Source: Paenibacillus marchantiophytorum (GTDB taxonomy: Bacteria; Bacillota; Bacilli; Paenibacillales; NBRC-103111). From it: a DNA stretch of 64,000 nt. Shown piece by piece: positions 1-8,626 of the stretch (position 1 is its first letter; each line of letters opens with the position of its first letter). Location: NCBI RefSeq assembly GCF_014640555.1, contig NZ_BMHE01000002.1:43880-107879 (forward strand), given 5' to 3'. The position numbers and the translations under genes were made by a program. A model generated the notes under the pieces. The model was not told where the DNA came from, did no database searches, and worked only from the letters and a program-made list of their open reading frames with translations.

Positions 1-1
1 G

Positions 2-316
2 GGAACGGCTTCCTACCTGATGGTAGGGGCGCAAGGCGGGCAGGCGAACTTCCACTCCATTTGCCACGGAGCCGGACGCATTCGTTCGCGCAGCGCGACG
101 AAGAGGTTGGTCACGTTGAATGAATTTGCCTCGTCCATGCGAGTTGGGACCGATGAGGAGATTGTCGTGAATCAGAAGTCATTGGAAGCCATTCTCGATG
201 AATCTCCACAAGCTTATAAGGATGTAGATCAAATTATAGAGAGTGTTGTTGGGGCTGGCCTGACCGAAGTGGTGGCGAAGTGCAAGCCGATGGCGACGGT
301 AAAAGGTGCGAAATGA
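2..316 (+). CDS. rtcB: RNA-splicing ligase RtcB, C-terminal fragment (5' end outside window)
   Basis: RtcB joins RNA 2',3'-cyclic phosphate or 3'-phosphate ends to 5'-OH ends in a GTP- and Mn-dependent reaction in the cytoplasm. The reading frame is open from the window edge and about 104 residues are visible. They carry the family's C-terminal signatures: a GTASYLMVG-type strand, then a GxxxSRS.A region near the conserved active-site histidine (CHGAGR), a DESPQAYKDVD element and a final VVAKCKP..TVKG segment. The annotated length is partial only because the window begins inside the gene. It lies 75 bases upstream of the kptA start region, so an RNA-repair transcription unit is likely. The family call is certain; the rest of the protein cannot be assessed. 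Confidence 0.93.
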   Translation, partial: GTASYLMVGAQGGQANFHSICHGAGRIRSRSATKRLVTLNEFASSMRVGTDEEIVVNQKSLEAILDESPQAYKDVDQIIESVVGAGLTEVVAKCKPMATVKGAK

Positions 317-429
317 GTCCGATGACGTCTAGTTTTGAAAACAGGGGGGCAGCAAGATTGCCCTGAAATAATATTTTAGGAAGTGTTAACCATGTTGGAA
401 GAGAAAAAAATACAAAATTAAGTAAATTT

Positions 430-969
430 ATGAGTAAAATGTTACGGCATTCACCGGAGGAATTCGGACTTCGTCTGGATCCTGTTGATGGTTCTTGTGC
501 GACGGACGATTTATTAAACGTGCTTCGGATACAAACGAAATGGTCGGAGATTACGCGAAATGATGTGGAAGAGGTTGTAGCGCGATGTGAAAAGCAGCGC
601 TTTGAGATCCGTGGTGAGCGTATACGAGCCCGATACGGGCATAGCCACGACAAAGTCAGCTATCCCGCTGCTGTGCCTCCTAAGGTTCTTTACCATGGCA
701 CGAATGTGAAGGCGGCGCCTCTCATTCTAAATCAAGGACTGCGCCCCATGCAGCGGCAATATGTGCATTTGTCGGAAGGGCTTCATTTTGCAACACTTGC
801 GGGAGAACGACGGGGGGAATTAGTCATCCTGGCCATTGATACAGAGGCGGCTTCCCGCTCGGGGGTTGAATTCTATTACGCGGGCAACGAAGTTTGGCTT
901 GCAGATCACATTCCTGCGAAGTTTTGTCAGCTGGATGAATCTGCAAAAGAGGTGAAAGACCATGAATGA
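430..969 (+). CDS. kptA: RNA 2'-phosphotransferase (KptA/Tpt1), N-terminus apparently frameshifted
   Basis: Tpt1/KptA enzymes remove an internal RNA 2'-phosphate using NAD+. Visible family motifs are LRHSPEEFGL near the start, YHGT, the RQYVHLS element, ERRGE and the NEVWLAD near the C-terminus, over 179 residues (family about 180-200). The first in-frame ATG is at 430, but it has no nearby ribosome site and cuts off the conserved TKLSKF that precedes it. A better start is the ATG at 392, which has AGGAAG eight bases upstream, but it is in another frame and stops at 419-421. Adding one A to the A7 tract at 404-410 would join that start to the conserved frame. The end overlaps tatD by 8 bases. 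The function call is firm; the true N-terminus is uncertain. Confidence 0.9.
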   Translation: MSKMLRHSPEEFGLRLDPVDGSCATDDLLNVLRIQTKWSEITRNDVEEVVARCEKQRFEIRGERIRARYGHSHDKVSYPAAVPPKVLYHGTNVKAAPLILNQGLRPMQRQYVHLSEGLHFATLAGERRGELVILAIDTEAASRSGVEFYYAGNEVWLADHIPAKFCQLDESAKEVKDHE

Positions 970-1759
970 TTCGCTTATTGATATTGGCGTTAATCTGATG
1001 CACCGCTCATTTGATCAGGATCGGGATACTGTAGTCGCAAGCGCGATTGCAGCGGGAGTATCACCACTGATCCTCACAGGTACGAGTGTAAGAAACAGTG
1101 AGAGCGCCTCGCGCTTTGCCGAAAAATTTCCGGGGAAATTATTTGCAACGGCCGGCATCCATCCCCATGACACTCGCCACTGCACGGACGCAGGCATACA
1201 CAAGCTGCGGGGGTTGGCGAAGCTGCCGCATGTTGTCGCGATTGGGGAATGCGGTTTGGACTATAACCGGGATTTCTCGCCGCGTGATGTGCAGCGCAAA
1301 TGGTTTGAAGAGCAGATTAAACTTGCTTGCGAGCTGCAGATGCCGCTGTTTCTGCATGAACGAGAGGCGCATGTGGATTTTGTACGTCTTTTGAAGCCGT
1401 ATATAGGGTCTATGAACAAGGCGGTTGTCCATTGTTTCACAGGTACGATGCAAGAGCTTCAGACGTATTTGCAGCTGGGATTTTATATCGGAATTACCGG
1501 CTGGATCTGCGATGAGCGCAGAGGCAAACATCTGCGGGAGTTAGTTAAGCGAGTTCCGCTGGATCGGCTCATGTTGGAGACAGATGCGCCTTTTCTGACA
1601 CCGCGTGACCTCAAGGTGAAGCCGCGAGATGGACGCAATGAGCCGCGCTTCCTGCCTCACATTGCAGCAGCGGTGGCTGCATGCTTGGGCAAGTCGGTCC
1701 AGGAAGTGACGGAAGGAACGAATCGGACAACGAAAGATTTCTTTGGAATTTCTAATTAA
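962..1759 (+). CDS. tatD: TatD family metal-dependent deoxyribonuclease
   Basis: TatD is a TIM-barrel metal hydrolase with 3'-5' exonuclease activity, linked to DNA repair and turnover. The 265 residues match the family length. Motifs in order are DIGVNL at the N-terminus, GIHPH, IGECGLDYNR, HEREAH, HCFTGT, ITGWICDERRG and LETDAPFLTPRDL. The DIGVNL and ITGWxCDERRG forms match true TatD rather than the YcfH/MnmE-linked paralogue. The ATG overlaps the end of kptA by 8 bases, so the two are probably translationally coupled. A hairpin with a T-run follows the stop. This places TatD as the last gene of an rtcB-kptA-tatD nucleic-acid repair group. Confidence 0.93.
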   Translation: MNDSLIDIGVNLMHRSFDQDRDTVVASAIAAGVSPLILTGTSVRNSESASRFAEKFPGKLFATAGIHPHDTRHCTDAGIHKLRGLAKLPHVVAIGECGLDYNRDFSPRDVQRKWFEEQIKLACELQMPLFLHEREAHVDFVRLLKPYIGSMNKAVVHCFTGTMQELQTYLQLGFYIGITGWICDERRGKHLRELVKRVPLDRLMLETDAPFLTPRDLKVKPRDGRNEPRFLPHIAAAVAACLGKSVQEVTEGTNRTTKDFFGISN

Positions 1760-1763
1760 TCAT

Positions 1764-1829
1764 ATCCCTATGGATTTCAATCTCCTACATAATGAGTAGG
1801 GTATTTGAAGTCAATAGGGATTTTATTTT
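1764..1829 (+). terminator. Rho-independent terminator after tatD
   Basis: Arms at 1764-1780 and 1804-1821 pair almost fully (ATCCCTATGGATTTCAA against its near complement). An inner CCTAC/GTAGG pair sits at 1784-1788 and 1796-1800, and TTTTATTTT follows. Confidence 0.85.
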
Positions 1830-1890
1830 GCGCTTCTAATTGAAGCAGAATTGCCATATCCTTGAAAAGGAAATTCATGGACCGCGTGGA

Positions 1891-1947
1891 AACTAAATGT
1901 ATAACCGAATGTTTAGCCAAATGAATAACTAAATGTATAACCAAATG
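1891..1947 (+). repeat. Short direct repeat upstream of the SWIM-MoxR cassette
   Basis: AACTAAATGTATAACCGAAT at 1891-1910 recurs with one change (A for G) at 1927-1946, and a partial ATGAATAACTAAATG-like copy lies between. The second copy ends about nine bases before the ribosome site GAGGAG of the SWIM gene, so the repeat could be an operator or a leader element. Function is unknown. Confidence 0.6.
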
Positions 1948-1961
1948 ATGAGGAGTACAAG

Positions 1962-3398
1962 ATGGATCACTTAACGGAATCGTATGTCGATAGTTTGGCG
2001 CTTAATAGCAGTGCGATTAAGAATGGCAAGGATTTGGTGAAGAAAAACAGCTTCCCGCTGCTTTGTCAGTCGGAGGACAAGTCCCTTATTTTCGGAGCGT
2101 GCAAAGGTAGTGGGAAAGAGCCCTATCAATGTTCTGTGGATGTATCCAAAGAAGCAAATCCGGTTTTCCGCTGCACGTGCCCGAGCAGGCAGTTTCCGTG
2201 CAAGCATAATTTAGGCTTGATGTACGCTTTTACAGCAGGCAAGACATTTGTGACCACGCCTGTTCCGCAAGATATTGCTGATAAAAGAGAAAAGGCGGAG
2301 AAACGCGAAGAGAAGAAAAAGGAGTCTCCCGACCCTGCTGCTCCAGCGGTTAAGCGCAAAACGAATAAATCCGCACTATTGAAGAAAATAACCGCGCAGC
2401 TTGAAGGTATCAGTATCGCCGAAAAGCTCATCCTGCAAATGGTTCAGTCCGGAATTGGAAGTCTGGACAATAAGGCTTTGCAGACCGCGCAAGAACAAGC
2501 CAAACAACTCGGGAATTATTATATCCCGGGCATTCAGACAGCGATTCGCTTGCTGCTTCTGCAGTTCCGTGAAGAGGAAGATCGGGAAGCCATGTACGGA
2601 AAAGTCATAGATCAGCTTACTATTCTGCAATCGTTGTTTAAGAAAAGCAGCGAATATCTGACTGGCCGATTGGACAATCCGGATCAGCCGATGGATACGA
2701 ATTCGACATTGGAGGAATGGATTGGTCATGCCTGGCAAATTGCCGAGTTGAGAGAATACGGCCGCGTACGCAGTGAAGCTGAATTGCTGCAGTTGTCATT
2801 CAGATCCTACACGGACAAGGCGAGAGGGGAGTTCGTAGATGAAGGCTATTGGGCGGACCTTGGAAACGGGAAACTGCACCTAACCCGCAACTATCGCCCA
2901 TTCCGTGCTGCCAAATACATTCGTGAAGATGACTCTGTCTTCCGGATTGTTCAGGCAGGGGAGCTTGCTGAATATCCGGGTGAACTGAATACACGAGTGC
3001 GATGGGAGGAATCGGCATTCAGAGAAGTGACGAGCTCAGATTTGCAGCGTATCCGTGAAGCGGCTCAGTCCTCATTCCCAGAGGTGATTAAGCAAGTTAA
3101 GAATCAAATTAAAAACCCTTTGTCAGACAAACACCCTGTCGTACATTTGCATTTTACCGGCATCCAAAAAACAGATACATCCTATGTGTTGGTGGATGGA
3201 CAAGGCAAACAGCTTCCTCTGGCTGACATTCCCTATCTTAGTGAGCCTACGACACATTTGCTTTCATTGTTAAACAAAACGTTCCTGAATAATCAGGTTA
3301 TGCTGGTTATGTTCGAGCAAGATTGGCAGCAAAACAAGCTGGTGGCGCAGCCTTTAAGTGTGATTACAGCAGATGAAGTTATACGCTTACTCTATTGA
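1962..3398 (+). CDS. SWIM zinc finger protein, first gene of MoxR-VWA cassette
   Basis: SWIM domains (CxCx(n)CxH) bind zinc and are thought to mediate nucleic-acid or protein contacts. The motif is at C71-x-C73, C80-x-H82, in CTCPSRQFPCKH, preceded by a beta-rich stretch typical of the fold. A lysine/glutamate-rich linker follows at about residues 108-140. The remaining 340 residues look helical and are not recognised. Start: ATG with GAGGAG eight bases upstream. It is followed after 25 bases by the HEAT-repeat gene and then three more genes that overlap or nearly abut, so all five are probably one operon. From memory of genome annotations, SWIM proteins often head such AAA+/VWA clusters, but no substrate is known. 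Domain call is secure; role is inferred. Confidence 0.85.
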   Translation: MDHLTESYVDSLALNSSAIKNGKDLVKKNSFPLLCQSEDKSLIFGACKGSGKEPYQCSVDVSKEANPVFRCTCPSRQFPCKHNLGLMYAFTAGKTFVTTPVPQDIADKREKAEKREEKKKESPDPAAPAVKRKTNKSALLKKITAQLEGISIAEKLILQMVQSGIGSLDNKALQTAQEQAKQLGNYYIPGIQTAIRLLLLQFREEEDREAMYGKVIDQLTILQSLFKKSSEYLTGRLDNPDQPMDTNSTLEEWIGHAWQIAELREYGRVRSEAELLQLSFRSYTDKARGEFVDEGYWADLGNGKLHLTRNYRPFRAAKYIREDDSVFRIVQAGELAEYPGELNTRVRWEESAFREVTSSDLQRIREAAQSSFPEVIKQVKNQIKNPLSDKHPVVHLHFTGIQKTDTSYVLVDGQGKQLPLADIPYLSEPTTHLLSLLNKTFLNNQVMLVMFEQDWQQNKLVAQPLSVITADEVIRLLY

Positions 3399-3423
3399 AT
3401 GATGGAATTAGGAGACGAACCTT

Positions 3424-5235
3424 ATGAGTATAGATCTATTGTTTGAAGTGCAGCAAGACGTGCGACGACTGTTTATTGCTGGCAGCGGAATGGCTTCGGG
3501 GGATTTGCGCTTGCAAAAAGTGCTCCCGCAATTGCAAAAGCTGGGAGAGTCAGCGCCTGTATTCAATCGAATGGCGCAGGCTGTCAGTCAAGTGCTGGAG
3601 GCAGAGACAAGCGGATCAGCGGCAAAGCTCCTTGAGCTTGGAACTCTGCTGAGTTCAGTGCTCTACACACAGGGGAAAACAGAGACGAAAGAGACTCTTC
3701 AGCCTGTTGAGGGATCGGATGCAAAGCTCAAGACGTTGATTCCGTATCGCAAGCTGCAGCCATTCATTGAAGCTTTGACGCAGAAAGGTCAAGGGAGAAT
3801 GGAACAGCTCCGTCAAGGATTCGAGGAGGAATTATTTCGTGATTTCCGCGTGATACCTGCCGTGGTTTCGGCTTTGGATGATAGCTATGCAGAGATTCCC
3901 GATTTCCTTCAAATGAAGCTGCTTCCTCAGATAGGCGTAGAGGCTCTGCCAGCGCTTCAACAACAGCTTAAGTTGGGTGGAGGGAAAGGGGACGCTCGAA
4001 GGTTGGAGCTTATCCATGGTCTGCAGCCTGCTTCTAGCTTAGACCTCTTGCTTCAAGCTGCCGTAAAAGGCTCTACAGAAGTCCGCTCTGCAGCGATTCA
4101 GCTATTGGGAGATTATCCTGAACAAGAAGAATTTCTATTGGAACAGGCAGAAGACAAGAAGAAAGATATACGCAGAGCCGCTTTGATGGCCTTATCGCGT
4201 TTGGGTACAGAGCAGGCTATTGCCCGTTTGTACCAAGCGCTTTGCTCCAAAGATCAAGATATAGCCATTGAGCCAATTCAATTATGCAAAGCGAATGCGC
4301 TGACGATCAGCATTATATCACATGCAGAAGATTTGCTGGAGCAAATCAAGAGGCACCAACAAGTCGAGGCAAATACCCAGCAACTGATGGCTGATATCAG
4401 GAGCATGCAGGGGAAACGGGTGCCTGAGGTTGTTGAGTTCCTGGAGAAATTGTTAAGTACTCCTGAGTTTATTAGTGCTGATACAGAAAGTGTGCAGGAA
4501 GAGGCTCTGCAGTTACTGCTTGATCTGGATTTGCCGGAAGCCGATCACTTCGCGGTTACTCTTCATGAGGCGTACAATCGCAAATTTATTGCTTACAGCT
4601 TTCGGGCGGCTGTCAAAATTTTATCTCCGGAAGATGTCTATGAACGCTTTTGCTATGACCTCAAGGATAAAAAGCAGTTAGCGGCTAAGGAGATTCTGCG
4701 TGTGTTGGATGAATTAACACCTTCAATTGAATATTTCATTTATGATTCATCAGCCAATATCGTTGATTCTATTCAATGGGATCCAAGATGGGGGCATCTG
4801 CTCGTAAAGTTGGATGAAGAGGAGCTTGTCTGCCGATTTGCGCAAGAGCCTGATCCTAAAATAATCGATTATTTGGTCAAAAAATGCCAAGATCGTCAAA
4901 ATTTCAACTTTGATAAAACGACGCATATCCTATTGGTCCTCTTTAACCATCGTTATCCGGATGCGCCGGAGCTGCTGATGACTATTTTGGAAAAGGGCGG
5001 AACTAAGCAATTCTATTATCTGGACCGTGTTCAGCTTGCGCTGCTCCATATGCTGCCTAGGCCTTATGCCGATAGATTGCGGCAATTTGCAGAGGGATTA
5101 TCGTATCAAGGGATGAAGACGCAGCTGCTGGAAATCGCGGAATCGATTGAGGCGAAGCCGGAGCAGCAAGATATATCAGATCAGGAAGAGAAAGGACAGG
5201 GATTATGGGGATGGATCAAAAGCAAGATGTTGTAA
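3424..5235 (+). CDS. HEAT-like repeat protein of MoxR-VWA cassette
   Basis: A 603-residue soluble protein with no signal peptide or membrane segment. From about residue 150 to 290 the sequence shows paired amphipathic helices with the HEAT pattern (for example AVKGSTEVRSAAIQLLGDY and DIRRAALMALSRLG). The rest is helical and unrecognised. HEAT arrays act as scaffolds for protein partners. In similar clusters this position is often held by a protein annotated DUF5691; I cannot confirm that family here. ATG start has AGGAGACG upstream. The 3' end overlaps the AAA+ gene by 31 bases, indicating translational coupling. Likely role: adaptor between the ATPase and its target (inference). Confidence 0.78.
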   Translation: MSIDLLFEVQQDVRRLFIAGSGMASGDLRLQKVLPQLQKLGESAPVFNRMAQAVSQVLEAETSGSAAKLLELGTLLSSVLYTQGKTETKETLQPVEGSDAKLKTLIPYRKLQPFIEALTQKGQGRMEQLRQGFEEELFRDFRVIPAVVSALDDSYAEIPDFLQMKLLPQIGVEALPALQQQLKLGGGKGDARRLELIHGLQPASSLDLLLQAAVKGSTEVRSAAIQLLGDYPEQEEFLLEQAEDKKKDIRRAALMALSRLGTEQAIARLYQALCSKDQDIAIEPIQLCKANALTISIISHAEDLLEQIKRHQQVEANTQQLMADIRSMQGKRVPEVVEFLEKLLSTPEFISADTESVQEEALQLLLDLDLPEADHFAVTLHEAYNRKFIAYSFRAAVKILSPEDVYERFCYDLKDKKQLAAKEILRVLDELTPSIEYFIYDSSANIVDSIQWDPRWGHLLVKLDEEELVCRFAQEPDPKIIDYLVKKCQDRQNFNFDKTTHILLVLFNHRYPDAPELLMTILEKGGTKQFYYLDRVQLALLHMLPRPYADRLRQFAEGLSYQGMKTQLLEIAESIEAKPEQQDISDQEEKGQGLWGWIKSKML

Positions 5236-6302
5236 GATTGCCTGCGGAGCGGTTGTATGCGGAGGAACTTGAGGCTCTGAAGAAATTAGATCAGGATGCC
5301 AAGCCGGCAGGATGGCAGTTGTCTCCTAAGGCAGTATTGACATTCTTAACGGGTGGACAAATCAAAGGAGTAACCATTACACCTAAATATATAGGCAATA
5401 AGCGCTTGGTCGAAATGGCAATAGCCACTTTGTTGACGGACAGAGCCCTGATGCTTATCGGGGAACCGGGGACGGCGAAATCGTGGCTCTCCGAGAATTT
5501 AACGGCAGCTATCCATGGGGATTCAGGCAAAGTTATTCAAGGAACCGCAGGCACGAGTGAGGAGCAGATTCGCTACTCATGGAACTATGCGATGCTGCTC
5601 GCGCAAGGGCCATCTGATCAAGCTATTATCAAAAGCCCGATTTTCCGAGCTATGGAAACCGGCGGCATTGCTCGGTTCGAAGAAATCTCTCGTTGTGCAT
5701 CTGAGGTTCAAGATGCGTTAATTTCGATTCTCTCGGAGAAAACGATCTCGATTCCAGAGTTGGCCAGAGAAGTATCCGCAGTCCGTGGATTCTCGATTAT
5801 TGCCACGGCCAACACGCGAGATCGCGGTGTGAATGATATGTCGGCTGCCTTGAAGCGGCGCTTCAATATCATTGTATTGCCATCGCCTTCGGATATCGAG
5901 ACGGAAGTGGAGATTGTTCGCAAGCGTGTCAGCGAGATTTCGGCGAGTTATCAGCTGCGGGCCTCGCTTCCCGAAGAGGATGCGGTGCTCAAAGTGGTCA
6001 CGATCTTCCGCGAATTGCGAAGCGGGATGACGCTTGACGGCAAGGAGAAAGTGAAGGGAACGAGCGGCGTCATCTCGACGGCTGAAGCGATCTCTTTGCT
6101 GACGGGCAGCATGGCACTTGCCGGCAGCTTTGGCAGCGGCCAGATCAGTGACGAAGATATTGCTGCGGGTTTGCAGGGAGCGATTGTGAAAGATGAAGAG
6201 AAAGATCGCCTTGTGTGGAAAGAATATTTGGAAAATGTGATGAAAAAGCGGGGATCGACATGGAGAAATCTGTATTTCGCGTGCTCGGAGATGAACAAGT
6301 AG
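5205..6302 (+). CDS. MoxR-type AAA+ ATPase
   Basis: MoxR ATPases work with VWA proteins as chaperones that remodel or metallate target complexes. The 365 residues show Walker A GEPGTAKS (86-93), a Walker B-like ARFEEISR with the acidic pair, sensor 1 in IIATANTRDRG, and the arginine-rich SAALKRRFN segment after it. ATG at 5205 or the in-frame ATG at 5211 could be used; AAAGGACAGG precedes both. It overlaps the upstream HEAT gene and the downstream DUF5682-like gene, so stoichiometric production is likely. The motif set clearly separates it from transport or Lon/Clp ATPases. The cognate VWA partner is two genes downstream. Substrate is unknown. Confidence 0.88.
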   Translation: MGMDQKQDVVRLPAERLYAEELEALKKLDQDAKPAGWQLSPKAVLTFLTGGQIKGVTITPKYIGNKRLVEMAIATLLTDRALMLIGEPGTAKSWLSENLTAAIHGDSGKVIQGTAGTSEEQIRYSWNYAMLLAQGPSDQAIIKSPIFRAMETGGIARFEEISRCASEVQDALISILSEKTISIPELAREVSAVRGFSIIATANTRDRGVNDMSAALKRRFNIIVLPSPSDIETEVEIVRKRVSEISASYQLRASLPEEDAVLKVVTIFRELRSGMTLDGKEKVKGTSGVISTAEAISLLTGSMALAGSFGSGQISDEDIAAGLQGAIVKDEEKDRLVWKEYLENVMKKRGSTWRNLYFACSEMNK

Positions 6303-8623
6303 GAGCTTCCCCAGGCGTTCATGTTTTTGGAATACGACATTTGTCTCCAACAGGCGCCTACCAACTGCTTGCTTTCTTGGATGAAGTGAAGCCTACAGCA
6401 GTTCTGGTAGAAGGTCCGAGCGATGCGACGGCGTTTATCGCGGACTTAACCTCGTCAGGCGTTGTGCCGCCTGTTGCCATTCTGGCCTACACAGACCAAC
6501 TGCCAGTTCGAACGCTGCTGTATCCCTATGCGGAATATTCGCCGGAATATCAGGCATTTCAGTGGGCTAGTCGCCATGGCGCCCAGGCTTTATTCATCGA
6601 TTTGCCTACCGACCATGCGCTGGCTTTATATGAGAAGCGCAAGCGAATTCCGTCATCGGAAGAAGACGGCAATACGGATGATGATTATCAAGCTTATATC
6701 CGTGGACAGAACACGATCTATCAACAGCTTGCTGAGCGTGCAGATGAACCCGACTACGAGGCCTATTGGGAAAGACATTTTGAACATAATTTGCAAAAAG
6801 GGGCTTATCGCTCTAGTATCTATCAATTCTCGCTTCAAATGAGGGAACTTTCCGCACGGCAAGAATGGGAATATGCGCCGCAGGAAGCTGCTTATAATGA
6901 GATTCGAGAAGCTTACATGCGGCGGAAAATTCAAGAAACGATACTGGCAGGACATTCGCCTGAGCAGATTGTTGTCGTCACTGGCGCGCATCATGCCTCT
7001 GCGCTGGATATGCGCTTGCCGATGCTGACCGATCAAGAGCTTAAAGGACTGCCCAAAACAACAACCAAGCTCACATTGATGCCCTATTCGTACTATAAGC
7101 TATCCTCGCATTCCGGCTACGGCGCTGGGAATCAGGCGCCTGCTTATTATGAGATGTTCTGGCAATGCCTGCGGCAAGGTGATCTGGACAGACTGCCTTC
7201 CTTGTACTTTTCTCAACTAGCCGTACATTTGCGGGAACATGGTACTTTTCGCTCTACGGCGTCGCTCATTGAAGGCGTAAGGTTGGCCCAGGCGCTAGCA
7301 GCTATGCACGACGGCAATCAGCCAACGTGGAGAGATCTGCGGGACGCGGCTGCGGTTTGCCTTGGCCATGGGGAGTTATCGACCATAGCGGAAGCACTGG
7401 CAAGAACGGATATCGGCACGGCAATCGGCCGTTTGCCGGAAGGCGTCAGTCAGACGCCGATTCAGGATGATTTGAACAGGGAGCTTAAACGGCTCAAGCT
7501 GGAGAAATATAAGTCAACGGTTGCTGCAACCCTTGAATTGGATTTGCGTGAAAACCGGAGGGTCAAATCGGAGGAAGCGGCCTTTGTTGATTTAAAAAGA
7601 TCCGTCCTCCTGCATCGCCTGGAGCTGCTGGGTATCCTATTTGCGAAGAAGCAAAGAGTCAGCCAGGATTCCGCATCTTGGGCGGAGCATTGGGTGTTAA
7701 GATGGACACCGGAAGCGGAGATACAGGTTGTGGAAACGACCTTGAAGGGAGAAACCATTGAACTGGCTGCCGCTTTCGTTTTGAAGGAGCAGCTTGACAC
7801 TTGTGCGGATATTGCCGGGGCTTCGCGCATCATTCGAAATGCTTGCGACTGCGCCCTGCTGGATCTGATGGAGCAGGCCAAAGCCGTGCTGCAAGGGCTT
7901 GCGGTGGAAACGGGCAACTTCGAACAAGTCGCTGCGTCCGCTTATGAGCTGGGCGTGTTGATTCGATATGGGTCGATTCGCAGAATGGAGACAGATACGT
8001 TAATCCCGCTTCTTCAGCAATTGTTTCTGCGAGGAACGCTGCTGCTTATTCAAGCAGCAGGCTGCAACGATGATGCCGCACAGGGGATGGTGAAAGCTAT
8101 TCAATCGCTGCATACCATTGCGCAGGATCATTACGAGGTTGTTGATGATGAACTGTGGATGAAGAAATTGCAGGAACTGGCATCACGGGATGATCGGAAT
8201 GCGAAGCTGTCTGGATTTGCCTTTGCTATTATGCTAGAGCGCAATGAAATCGCCAATGACCAGATTGCCCAGGAGGTCTCACGCCGTCTTTCCCCAGGGA
8301 TACCCGCCGATTTGGGAGCGGGCTGGTTCGAGGGCATCTCGATGCGCAATCGATATGGACTTCTCTCGCGCGTATCGTTGTGGCAGCATCTAGATACCTA
8401 CATTGGATCGTTGGAGCCGGAGGCCTTTCATCGCTCGCTCGTGTTTCTGCGCCGCGCTTTTGGGCTGTTCGAACCCCGGGAAAAGGCCGCTGTAGCGGAA
8501 ATGATGGGGGATATTTGGGGCGTGGGGGCGGATACGATCGGCGCTGCGCTGCAGCAGCCGCTAAGTGAAGAAGAGAAGGAGAAGTTGGATGAACTCAACG
8601 ACTTTGATTTTGGGGATTTGTAG
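6260..8623 (+). CDS. Large DUF5682-like protein of MoxR-VWA cassette
   Basis: About 787 residues, soluble, no signal peptide. The N-terminus has VFGIRHLSP (His27), then VLVEGPSDA (Glu51), and a later VVVTGAHHAS (His244-His245). This H/E/GxxH pattern after beta strands resembles the EreA/ChaN and TraB/TIKI hydrolase-like superfamily, in which such residues bind metal or catalyse; that link is inference. The remaining 500 residues are helical. In comparable clusters the gene beside MoxR and VWA is annotated DUF5682. An in-frame GTG at 6215 would extend the protein by 15 residues, but the ATG at 6260 follows GCGGGGA and gives a shorter overlap with the ATPase gene. The stop is three bases before the VWA start. 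Confidence 0.72.
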   Translation: MEKSVFRVLGDEQVGASPGVHVFGIRHLSPTGAYQLLAFLDEVKPTAVLVEGPSDATAFIADLTSSGVVPPVAILAYTDQLPVRTLLYPYAEYSPEYQAFQWASRHGAQALFIDLPTDHALALYEKRKRIPSSEEDGNTDDDYQAYIRGQNTIYQQLAERADEPDYEAYWERHFEHNLQKGAYRSSIYQFSLQMRELSARQEWEYAPQEAAYNEIREAYMRRKIQETILAGHSPEQIVVVTGAHHASALDMRLPMLTDQELKGLPKTTTKLTLMPYSYYKLSSHSGYGAGNQAPAYYEMFWQCLRQGDLDRLPSLYFSQLAVHLREHGTFRSTASLIEGVRLAQALAAMHDGNQPTWRDLRDAAAVCLGHGELSTIAEALARTDIGTAIGRLPEGVSQTPIQDDLNRELKRLKLEKYKSTVAATLELDLRENRRVKSEEAAFVDLKRSVLLHRLELLGILFAKKQRVSQDSASWAEHWVLRWTPEAEIQVVETTLKGETIELAAAFVLKEQLDTCADIAGASRIIRNACDCALLDLMEQAKAVLQGLAVETGNFEQVAASAYELGVLIRYGSIRRMETDTLIPLLQQLFLRGTLLLIQAAGCNDDAAQGMVKAIQSLHTIAQDHYEVVDDELWMKKLQELASRDDRNAKLSGFAFAIMLERNEIANDQIAQEVSRRLSPGIPADLGAGWFEGISMRNRYGLLSRVSLWQHLDTYIGSLEPEAFHRSLVFLRRAFGLFEPREKAAVAEMMGDIWGVGADTIGAALQQPLSEEEKEKLDELNDFDFGDL

Positions 8624-8626
8624 CCT

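Noticed and set aside
234..653. Minus-strand frame over rtcB end and kptA
   Set aside because: Antisense to two recognised genes; no domain features.
5718..6350. Antisense reading frame of 210 codons inside the MoxR gene
   Set aside because: Shadow frame of a clear AAA+ gene; low-complexity basic product with no recognisable domain.
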